Source: DASWRT01 sp036403035
Lineage (GTDB): Bacteria > Pseudomonadota > Alphaproteobacteria > ATCC43930 > CGMCC-115725
Assembly: GCA_036403035.1 (NCBI GenBank)
Contig: DASWRT010000196.1
Location: forward strand, 1-41,138
Length of the DNA: 41,138 nucleotides
Reading direction: 5' to 3'
The notes under the pieces were generated by a model. It searched no databases and was not told the DNA's origin. It was given only the letters and a program-made list of their open reading frames with translations. Position numbers and translations under genes: made by a program. Within the stretch, counting starts at the first letter, position 1. Each line of letters starts with the position of its first letter. Below, piece by piece: positions 35,596-41,138 of the stretch.

Positions 35596-36222
35596 TTACG
35601 GCCGGCGATCGATCCTCCCTGATCGTCTCTGCCACTCGATCCTCATGTTCTTATCGATTTCCGGCATCTGCGAGCGGGGGACGCGATAGGTCACCGTCGC
35701 GAGGGGCCGCTTCAGGATCGGCAGCGCAATCGAACCCGTTCCTTGCGGCACGATTCCAAGCCTGGATTTGACCTTCTGTGCGCCGATATTGCCGACCGGC
35801 GTTTCGAAGACGATCTCCTCCAGCCCGAACCGCTCGAAGAATATCCGCATGGCCTTGACGTACGATACGAGGCCGATGCCCATTCCCCTGTGCGCGCCAT
35901 TCCATATGTGGGCATGCATGATGCCGCTGACCGACGGCACGATGTGCGTCAGCTCATGGACACCGATCGTTTGGTCGCGCACCTTGATGCTCAGGACGGC
36001 TTGCTTCGATACGGGGGAAGAGCGGTTCTCTTCGATATTGATTTCGAGCATCTCCCGCATCCGCTTTTCGCGCGGCAGTTCTTCCGGCGAGACGCCCATC
36101 GCCATGAGATGGTCTTTCGGCGACCGGTACCAATAATCCAGAAAGCCGGATATGTCGTCGGCGGCGAAGTCGGTCACGCGGATGTCTTCGATGTCCAGCC
36201 GACTCACTCTTCTCAATCCCAT
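35596..36222 (-). CDS. GNAT-family N-acetyltransferase
   Basis: A 208-residue acyltransferase. HRGMGIGLVSYVKAMRIFFERFGLEEIVFETPVGNIGAQKVKSRLG (residues about 114-160) contains the acetyl-CoA-binding R-x-x-G-x-G loop and the following helix and strand of motif A and B. IGVHELTHIVPSVSGIMHAHIW before it is the core sheet. It is the only enzyme in the cluster that could N-acylate the amino acid product or intermediate; self-protection is a plausible role. It is not a LuxI-type synthase by sequence. It lies 104 bases downstream of the second carrier-protein gene, with a hairpin between them. Confidence 0.83.
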   Translation of the reverse strand: MGLRRVSRLDIEDIRVTDFAADDISGFLDYWYRSPKDHLMAMGVSPEELPREKRMREMLEINIEENRSSPVSKQAVLSIKVRDQTIGVHELTHIVPSVSGIMHAHIWNGAHRGMGIGLVSYVKAMRIFFERFGLEEIVFETPVGNIGAQKVKSRLGIVPQGTGSIALPILKRPLATVTYRVPRSQMPEIDKNMRIEWQRRSGRIDRRP

Positions 36223-36266
36223 GGTCGGATTCTCGCGCGCGATGCCGGCGGCCGACTGAATTTACG

Positions 36267-36299
36267 CCAACGGCATCGACCGTCGACCGATGCCGTTGG
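36267..36299. terminator. 12-bp hairpin between carrier protein 2 and the GNAT gene
   Basis: CCAACGGCATCG pairs perfectly with CGATGCCGTTGG around a 9-base loop that itself contains GTCGAC. In the transcription direction it is followed by CGTAAATTC, with no T-tract. It may attenuate read-through from the halogenase genes into the GNAT gene, or stabilise the upstream message. Confidence 0.45.
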
Positions 36300-36326
36300 G
36301 CCTGACCGGCGACCGGCGAGTCAGGT

Positions 36327-36584
36327 TCACCGAGCGTCGGTATTACCGCCGGCCGTATGGCGGAGTTCGGCGAGGGCATCCGAAAATGTGCCGATCACCG
36401 GATGCTCCATCAGCAGACGAAGCGAAATGTCGATCCCCAGCAATTGCTCGAGCTTCGTCGTCGCGACCGCGGCGGACAGTGAACTGCCGCCGATGGCGAA
36501 GAAATCGTCGGCCGGGCTTATGTGCGCCTTGCCGAGAACTTCCGAGAAAACCCTCATGACTGCTTCATCGGTTTCGAGTGTCAT
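36327..36584 (-). CDS. Stand-alone peptidyl/acyl carrier protein 2 (CmaD-like position)
   Basis: An 85-residue free carrier protein. DDFFAIGGSSLSAAV supplies the 4'-phosphopantetheine site at Ser35, and MEHPVIGTFSDAL near residue 60 is the conserved helix III region. By analogy with CmaD of coronamic acid biosynthesis, it would receive the aminoacyl group from carrier protein 1 through the Cys-hydrolase shuttle and present it to the halogenase. The ATG at 36584 lies 71 bases after the halogenase stop. No phosphopantetheinyl transferase is in the window. Confidence 0.88.
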   Translation of the reverse strand: MTLETDEAVMRVFSEVLGKAHISPADDFFAIGGSSLSAAVATTKLEQLLGIDISLRLLMEHPVIGTFSDALAELRHTAGGNTDAR

Positions 36585-36655
36585 GTGTCCGCCGTCCTCG
36601 AAAGCAAGATTCGCGGGCAAAGGGAGGCAAGGGGTGTGCCCCGCCCTCCCCGGCC

Positions 36656-37585
36656 TCATGCGTATTGCGGCGCCTGCGCGGCGAACTCCAGGCCGCGTGC
36701 GTTCTTGTACGCGCGCCTGTTGTGTCCGTATCTGTCTTCTCCGGACACCAGCACGGCGCCGTACTTCTCGAGCGTGATGGTGCAGCCATATTCCTCCACC
36801 ACCTCCGTATCGGGATAGATCTGCACGGCGGTCGGAACGTAACGGCACGCGAAGCCCAGCCGGGTGCTGTCCTTCGTCCGGTTGGGGAAAGAGGAATGCA
36901 TCAGCGTCGACCAGAAGATCACGCATTCCCCGGGTTTCATGATCATCGAGACGGCGTCTTCCTCTCTCGGCTTCCAGTTCGGATCCTTCTGGAGGCTGCG
37001 ATAGTCGTAGCCGTAGAAACCGCGCCTGATGCCTTCCTTCTCGACGCCGTTGATCTTCGACGCGTCGAACTGCATCCCCTTGGCTTCGTCGTAGAACATC
37101 TCTTCGTGGGTTCCCGGCATGAACCGGAGGCACCCGTTTTCCTCGGTGGCGTCCGTCATCGCCGTCCAGGCCGTGATGGCGCCGCCGAACGGCTGGTCGC
37201 CGGGCCATACGATCTGCGGCTTGCCGGACGCATGCGCGAAGGTGTCGGCCTGATGCCAGTCGGTTCCTTCGTCTCCCGGATACTTCGGGAACAGCTCCGA
37301 ACGCCAGCAGAACAGGTCCGGCCCGAGGATGCCGGCGACACGGTCGACGATTTCCGAGCGGCAGATGTGCTCGCTCAGGAGATTGACGTCCAGATGGCGA
37401 TCGTAGTTCGCGATCGGGCTGGTCGCCGGCAGGTCGTAGGCCGCGTATTCGCGATTGAACAGCTGGGCCCTGATCGTCCTATACCGGTCCCGTGCCTCTT
37501 CCGGAGAGTAGATCTTGAACGGCCCGAAATATCCCTGCTTGCGGAAGAACGCCTTGTCGGCGTCGCTCAATGCGAAATCCCTCAT
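36656..37585 (-). CDS. Non-haem Fe(II)/2-oxoglutarate halogenase, SyrB2/CmaB type
   Basis: A 309-residue protein that is recognisably SyrB2-like throughout: FPKYPGDEGTDWHQADTFAH, KPQIVWPGDQPFGG, NGCLRFMPGTH, RRGFYGYDYRSLQKD, FWSTLMHSSFPN and LEKYGAVLVSGED. The iron site reads His111-Gln112-Ala113, so the carboxylate of the usual HxD triad is an alanine; this vacancy binds chloride in SyrB2 (His116, Ala118, His235). The distal His230 keeps the same 119-residue spacing as in SyrB2. Arg242 and Arg248 match the 2-oxoglutarate and halide-site arginines. It should chlorinate an unactivated carbon of an aminoacyl group tethered to a carrier protein. It sits between two free carrier-protein genes, downstream of an adenylation domain. 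Confidence in halogenase function is high; the substrate is inferred. Confidence 0.92.
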   Translation of the reverse strand: MRDFALSDADKAFFRKQGYFGPFKIYSPEEARDRYRTIRAQLFNREYAAYDLPATSPIANYDRHLDVNLLSEHICRSEIVDRVAGILGPDLFCWRSELFPKYPGDEGTDWHQADTFAHASGKPQIVWPGDQPFGGAITAWTAMTDATEENGCLRFMPGTHEEMFYDEAKGMQFDASKINGVEKEGIRRGFYGYDYRSLQKDPNWKPREEDAVSMIMKPGECVIFWSTLMHSSFPNRTKDSTRLGFACRYVPTAVQIYPDTEVVEEYGCTITLEKYGAVLVSGEDRYGHNRRAYKNARGLEFAAQAPQYA

Positions 37586-37644
37586 ATCGTCCTCAGGTCT
37601 TGAGTTGAAGCCGCTGGAAGGCCGCGCGGCCGCCGGGCTGGCGG

Positions 37645-37917
37645 CTACTGCGCGGCATGGGCTTGGGGAGAGCCGGCCGTATCGGCCGCGGCGGCGGCGC
37701 CGTAGATGCCGGCCCAGCCTTGTATCGACGGCGAGCCCATCAGCGAACTGGTCGGCGCCGTCAGGCCGAGCGCGTTTTCGAGCTGGATCTGAAGCTCGAC
37801 GATCGTCAGGGAACTCGCTCCGAGATCGAAGAAGTCGTCTTCGGGCGTGATGTTCTCCCGCCCCAGCGCCTTGCTGGCCAGACCACGGATCATTTGCATC
37901 AGATGATCTTTCTGCAC
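37645..37917 (-). CDS. Stand-alone peptidyl carrier protein 1
   Basis: A 90-residue carrier protein with DDFFDLGASSLTIVELQIQLE; Ser36 is the predicted 4'-phosphopantetheine attachment site. It follows the adenylation-domain gene by 9 bases, so it is most likely the direct acceptor of the activated amino acid, equivalent to the T domain of CmaA or SyrB1 but encoded separately. The C-terminal 25 residues are an Ala-rich low-complexity tail. Confidence 0.88.
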   Translation of the reverse strand: MQKDHLMQMIRGLASKALGRENITPEDDFFDLGASSLTIVELQIQLENALGLTAPTSSLMGSPSIQGWAGIYGAAAAADTAGSPQAHAAQ

Positions 37918-37926
37918 GTCACTCTC

Positions 37927-39444
37927 CTATAGAGGCGTCGACATCCCGGACAGCTTTTTTCGGTCGAGCTTTCCATTGGTGTTTACCGGCAGATCCCGCT
38001 GGACATGGATCACGTCCGGCACCATGAAGTGCGGCAGATTGCGCGCGAGTTCGTTGCGGATAAAGGCCTTGAGCCGCTCGGGATCCTCGTGGGATTGGAC
38101 GAAGGCCGCGAGGCGCTTTTCTCCGGCGGCGTCGCTCTGGACGCAGATCACGCCATCCTCTACGCCGCGGATCGTGTTCAGGATTCGCTGCACCTCCTCG
38201 ACCGAGATCCGGTATCCGCGGATCTTCACCTGATTGTCGGCACGCCCGACGAACTCGTAGACGTTTTCGGAAATCTGGCGGACCAGATCGCCGGTTCTGT
38301 AGAGGGTCCGGCCCGGATTGAACGGATCGTCGACGAAGGCTGCCTTCGTCTGTTCTGGCGCATTGAGGTATCCCAGCGCGACGCCCCGTCCGCCTGCGTA
38401 AAGCTGCCCGACCCCGCCCGTCGGTACCGGCTGCATCTCCTCGTCCAGCACATGGACGGTCGTCCCCGTGATCGGAGTGCCGATCGGCACCGGGTCCCGT
38501 AGCGGCGTCTTGGACGTCATGACGTGACAACAGGTGAACGTCGTGTTCTCGGTCGGGCCGTACCCGTTGACGAGGACGAGGTCCGGATATGTGTCCAGGG
38601 TCGCCCTTACCGCCGCCGGCTGAAGCACGTCGCCCCCCGCGATCAGCACGCGCAGACCATCGAATACCTGGATGCAGCGGCGCACGACGAGGTGGAAAAG
38701 GGCGGCGGTCAGCCACATCACCGTCACCTTTTCCCGCTTCACCAAAAGATTCACCGCGTTCGGATCGAAGACCCTGTTCTCATACAGAACCAGACGCCCG
38801 CCGTTCAGCAGGGCTCCCCAGATCTCGAGCGTCGACGCGTCGAATGTGATCGGGGACAGTTGGAGCAGCACATCGTCTGCGCTCAGTTCGATGAAGTTGG
38901 TGTCCGAAACCAGCCGCAGGATGCCGCGATGCGGAGCCAGCACGCACTTCGGACTGCCGGTGCTGCCGGACGTGAACATGATGTACGCCGGATCGTCTTC
39001 GCTGCCCGAAACGGGGAGAGAACCGGAGACGGCGCCGGAGCCGGATGACGCGAGTTCCTTGATGTCGATCCGAACGACGTTGAGGCCGGGAATGTCGAGA
39101 TTTTCGTCGAAGCCGTCACCGGCGACCATGAACCGGGCGCCGAGCTGGTCGACATATGCCCGCTTCACGGCAAGCGGATATGCCGGATCGATCGGCACGT
39201 ATGTCGCGCCGGCCTTCAGTATCGCGAGCATCGCGATGATCGCTTCGGGCGAACGATCGAGGCAGATCGCCACGGGCATGCGCGGACGGACGCCGCTGCT
39301 CGCCAAACGCCGCGCGAAACGGTCCGCAAGCGTGCTCAGCCGCTCATAATTTATCGAATGCCTGCTGCCGGTCAGGGCCGTTCGATGAGGATATTTCTTC
39401 GCAATATCCTCTAAGCGGTCATGTATCGTTCGGTAGTCGATCAT
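37927..39444 (-). CDS. Stand-alone NRPS adenylation domain (valine-like specificity code)
   Basis: A 505-residue amino-acid adenylation enzyme with no condensation or carrier domain. Core motifs are A3 FTSGSTGSPKC (residues 157-167, with Cys in place of the usual Gly), A5 NGYGPTENTTF, A7 YRTGD, A8 GRADNQVKIRGYR and A10 NGKLDRKKL. Aligning by hand to PheA gives the ten-residue code D202 A203 L206 W244 I268 G270 G294 T302 F303 K492, that is DALWIGGTFK, one residue from the known valine code DAFWIGGTFK. It should activate valine or a close branched-chain relative and load carrier protein 1. The ATG overlaps the shuttle stop (ATGA). Confidence 0.92.
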   Translation of the reverse strand: MIDYRTIHDRLEDIAKKYPHRTALTGSRHSINYERLSTLADRFARRLASSGVRPRMPVAICLDRSPEAIIAMLAILKAGATYVPIDPAYPLAVKRAYVDQLGARFMVAGDGFDENLDIPGLNVVRIDIKELASSGSGAVSGSLPVSGSEDDPAYIMFTSGSTGSPKCVLAPHRGILRLVSDTNFIELSADDVLLQLSPITFDASTLEIWGALLNGGRLVLYENRVFDPNAVNLLVKREKVTVMWLTAALFHLVVRRCIQVFDGLRVLIAGGDVLQPAAVRATLDTYPDLVLVNGYGPTENTTFTCCHVMTSKTPLRDPVPIGTPITGTTVHVLDEEMQPVPTGGVGQLYAGGRGVALGYLNAPEQTKAAFVDDPFNPGRTLYRTGDLVRQISENVYEFVGRADNQVKIRGYRISVEEVQRILNTIRGVEDGVICVQSDAAGEKRLAAFVQSHEDPERLKAFIRNELARNLPHFMVPDVIHVQRDLPVNTNGKLDRKKLSGMSTPL

Positions 39445-40277
39445 CTTATTAAGGCGTCTTCGTTCAGGAAAGCCGTGAGCGCGTCCACCATCTCGGCTCG
39501 GCATCGAAGGATCTCGTAGTGATCGCCCGGCAGGACGACGTGCTCTTTCCTGTTGGGCAGCAGATCGGCAATATGCCGGGAACTTTGCACGGTGACCTGC
39601 TTGTCGTTTTCCGTCGATATCAGCAGCGTCCGATGCGGGACGGATTTTGCGACATCCCTGAAATCCACTTGCCTGTAGGTCAGATAATTGATGCCGTGAC
39701 GATACAGGTATTCCGGATTTGAAAACGGCAGCACCACCTCCTCGTCGAATTCCGACTCGGCCTTGCTTCTGCTGATCTTAAGTTTTTCGCACAAGCTCGC
39801 AGCGCTCCTTCGGTCGATCGCCGCCAGCGGAAGCAGGCTGTCCACCTCACGCTGAAAGTTCGTCTGCGGACAGATCTCCGGCGGCAGCATGTATTCCCCG
39901 CAAACCAGGACGAGCCGATCGATCATCCTTCGCCATTCCGACGCCGCGAGCAGGGCAATGCCTGCGCCGGAACAGAAGCCGACGACATTGCCCGTGCCGA
40001 CCCGGAAATGTCTCAGCACCTGCACCATGTCGTTCGCATGCATGTGCGGCGTCAGGACGATTTCCCCGGCGGCGCCCTCCGGGCAGTCGATGATGGAACG
40101 CGACTGCCACGTCAGGACATTGAAGTGCGGCGACAAGCGCGCACAAAGCTCGCCCGCGGCCTTCGCCCGCAACCCGAAAGGGAGAACTATGGTTAGATAG
40201 GGTTTCCCTGGAACCGGATCGCTGTGGAGCACGCTGATTGCGTGGCCGTCGAAACTCTCTATCGTTATTTCCTTCAT
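39441..40277 (-). CDS. Cys-nucleophile alpha/beta-hydrolase, SyrC/CmaE-type aminoacyl shuttle
   Basis: A 278-residue alpha/beta-hydrolase whose nucleophile elbow is VVGFCSGAG, so Cys102 replaces the usual Ser. LLISTENDKQVT carries the probable Asp and LPGDHYEIL the His. SyrC and CmaE, the known relatives, use such a Cys to move aminoacyl groups from one carrier protein to another around a SyrB2/CmaB halogenase. Here it is the first gene of a transcript that continues with an adenylation enzyme, two free carrier proteins and a halogenase, exactly the setting that needs such a shuttle. Its stop overlaps the adenylation gene start. A long leader (about 300 bases) with a LuxR-box-like promoter lies upstream. 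Confidence 0.85.
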   Translation of the reverse strand: MKEITIESFDGHAISVLHSDPVPGKPYLTIVLPFGLRAKAAGELCARLSPHFNVLTWQSRSIIDCPEGAAGEIVLTPHMHANDMVQVLRHFRVGTGNVVGFCSGAGIALLAASEWRRMIDRLVLVCGEYMLPPEICPQTNFQREVDSLLPLAAIDRRSAASLCEKLKISRSKAESEFDEEVVLPFSNPEYLYRHGINYLTYRQVDFRDVAKSVPHRTLLISTENDKQVTVQSSRHIADLLPNRKEHVVLPGDHYEILRCRAEMVDALTAFLNEDALIR

Positions 40278-40484
40278 CTGGATTGAGCCGCGGCATGTTT
40301 TCTACCGGAGCCGCAACGTGTCGATTCAACTGGTCGCCTGCCTTCGCCGGCGCGTTTCCGATGCTTTCCGGTTCTTGCCGTCCTCGCCGGGACGCATCCG
40401 GACGGCGGCAGCTCGCGGTTCGGACGGAATATCCGCGCAAAGGCGCAACGCACGTTATGGCGCTGAGCAAAGTTTCCTTTTGAC

Positions 40485-40512
40485 GTCTCTCGTCCTGAAA
40501 AAGACGAGAGAC
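40485..40512 (-). promoter_or_regulatory. 10-bp hairpin in the leader of the halogenase operon
   Basis: GTCTCTCGTC and GACGAGAGAC form perfect 10-bp arms around an 8-base A- or T-rich loop, about 65-90 bases after the predicted transcription start and 208 bases before the first gene. No T-tract follows in the operon direction. It may be an RNA stabilising element, an attenuator or an operator. Confidence 0.45.
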
Positions 40513-40576
40513 CGTCCACTTTTGCCATGCTCATGACCTCAGCCGTGTTTTACACCGCGAAGCAGCGCGGCAGTCG

Positions 40577-40631
40577 GCTGGGTATATATACGATCGTTGA
40601 GGAACTCGTGAAACTGTCAGGGTTCACAGTC
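40577..40631 (-). promoter_or_regulatory. LuxR-box-like promoter 1 (halogenase operon)
   Basis: AACTGTCAGGGTTCACAGTC at 40612-40631 is a dyad with ACTGT/ACAGT arms and exact CTGT-N8-ACAG spacing, as in classical lux boxes. On the minus strand a TATATATA stretch at 40590-40583 supplies a -10; its centre is about 34 bp from the dyad centre, matching promoters 2 and 3. The dyad would be centred near -43 of a start close to 40577. Confidence 0.7.
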
Positions 40632-40743
40632 GGACCGGCGAATCAGGTCATCGACTGCTCATGCTTTCAACCATCCTTCACTCGCATACGAGCGCGCCGG
40701 GAGCCCTGCGCCCCGGACAGGTCAGCGGCCGGAGCCGAGGGCG

Positions 40744-41138
40744 TCAGACCCGCTGGACCACATTGCGCAGCGTGCCGATCTCGGCGATCTCCGTCTCCAT
40801 CACGTCGCCGGGCTTCAGGAACTCCGGCGGAGTGCGCGCCCCGCCGACGCCCGGCGGCGTGCCGGTGGCGATGATGTCGCCCGGCTCCAGCGTCAGCCCG
40901 AGCGACAGTTCGGCGATGATCCGCGGCACCTTGAAGTACATCTGACGCGTGTTGGCGTCCTGCTTGACAACGCCGTTGACGCGCGTGACGAGGTGCAGAT
41001 TGTCGTAGTCGAGGTCGGCGGCCGGGACGATCCACGGGCCGATCGGGCCGTGCCCGTCCAGGCTCTTGCCCTTGAACCACTGTCCGCCGTGCTTCTTCTG
41101 CTGCACGTCGCGCGCGGTCGTGTCGTTGATGACCGCGT
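40744..41138 (-). CDS. Fumarylacetoacetate hydrolase-family protein, C-terminal part
   Basis: The last 131 codons of a gene that begins beyond the window edge. VINDTTARDVQQKKHGGQWFKGKSLDGHGPIGPW (spread over the first 35 residues seen), RQMYFKVPRIIAELS, LEPGDIIATGTPPGVG and FLKPGDVMETEIAEIGTL are the conserved C-terminal segments of FAH-superfamily enzymes, which act as hydrolases, decarboxylases or isomerases on beta-keto or enol acids in aromatic catabolism. The sequence is typical chromosomal GC-rich DNA and marks the far flank of the biosynthetic cluster. The exact reaction cannot be told. Confidence 0.88.
   Translation of the reverse strand, partial: AVINDTTARDVQQKKHGGQWFKGKSLDGHGPIGPWIVPAADLDYDNLHLVTRVNGVVKQDANTRQMYFKVPRIIAELSLGLTLEPGDIIATGTPPGVGGARTPPEFLKPGDVMETEIAEIGTLRNVVQRV

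Larger units (their letters stand above)
40278..40743. other. 466-base promoter and leader region of the halogenase operon
   Basis: It contains the LuxR-box-like promoter 1 (40577-40631) and a perfect hairpin in the predicted leader (40485-40512). A doubtful 84-86 codon frame runs on the minus strand from 40534 (or 40528) to 40274; its TGA overlaps the shuttle ATG, and a GAGG precedes the second ATG. Its codon third positions are not GC-rich like real genes here, so I do not list it as a gene. Confidence 0.55.

Noticed and set aside
35393..35689. A 98-codon + strand frame in the gap downstream of the GNAT gene
   Set aside because: Arg-rich low-quality composition, the nearest AGGAGG is about 20 bases away from the ATG, and the 3' part is antisense to the GNAT gene.
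35596..36222. The GNAT gene as a LuxI-type autoinducer synthase partner of the LuxR-type protein
   Set aside because: The motif A region is that of ordinary GNAT acetyltransferases and the invariant N-terminal Arg, Phe and Trp pattern of LuxI proteins is not seen.
36327..37208. A single long reading frame running from inside the halogenase region through carrier protein 2
   Set aside because: The upstream part is a wrong-frame reading of the halogenase gene; only the last 85 codons from the ATG at 36584 are carrier-protein sequence.

Overview
The window is a GC-rich bacterial chromosome segment, almost certainly from an alphaproteobacterium. The evidence is a DivL-type pseudo-kinase beside the 3' end of ahcY, the tsaE-amgK-murU-addB-addA-trxA gene order, AddAB in place of RecBCD, and an ArsR-methyltransferase/metF/metH operon. 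I cannot place it to genus from the sequence alone.

Layout. 1-13.1 kb is conserved housekeeping: the end of ahcY, divL, a convergent ferredoxin-NADP reductase, then a tightly packed + strand run tsaE-amgK-murU-addB-addA-trxA (tRNA t6A modification, peptidoglycan sugar recycling, double-strand-break repair, redox) closed by a hairpin terminator. 13.3-20.2 kb is accessory: a secreted GH16 glycosidase, a periplasmic unknown, a chemoreceptor, a YcaQ-like winged-helix protein overlapping a Gfo/Idh/MocA oxidoreductase, and an RlpA lipoprotein. 20.3-25.9 kb is a minus-strand methionine-cycle operon (ArsR-methyltransferase regulator, metF, metH) with an AT-rich inverted-repeat operator candidate upstream. 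26.2-28.1 kb holds an ATGA-coupled PLP aminotransferase and LysE-type exporter.

The most interesting part is 28.9-40.6 kb, a compact biosynthetic cluster that appears to make a halogenated amino acid. In transcription order on the minus strand it encodes: an alpha/beta-hydrolase with a Cys nucleophile (SyrC/CmaE-type aminoacyl shuttle), a stand-alone adenylation domain whose hand-read specificity code (DALWIGGTFK) is valine-like, a free carrier protein, a SyrB2/CmaB-type non-haem iron halogenase with the diagnostic His-x-Ala motif, a second free carrier protein, a GNAT acetyltransferase, a CPA2-type antiporter, two paralogous 273-residue HxD oxygenase-like proteins on either side of an aspartoacylase-like deacylase, and a type II thioesterase. 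This resembles the coronamic-acid and chlorothreonine systems with the A-T protein split in two and with no recognisable cyclopropane-forming CmaC. It contains no condensation domain, so I infer a free modified amino acid as the product.

Three intergenic regions of this cluster (near 40621, 35275 and 33372) each carry a LuxR-type dyad, CTGT-N8-ACA(G/T), starting from the same AACTGTCAG half. Each is followed by a TATATT/TATATA -10-like hexamer about 33-34 bp from the dyad centre on the minus strand, the geometry of a class II LuxR-activated promoter. A small LuxR-family protein that is little more than the DNA-binding domain is encoded at the far end of the cluster (28994-29338), facing it. 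The final 395 bases are the 3' part of a fumarylacetoacetate-hydrolase-family gene that runs out of the window.
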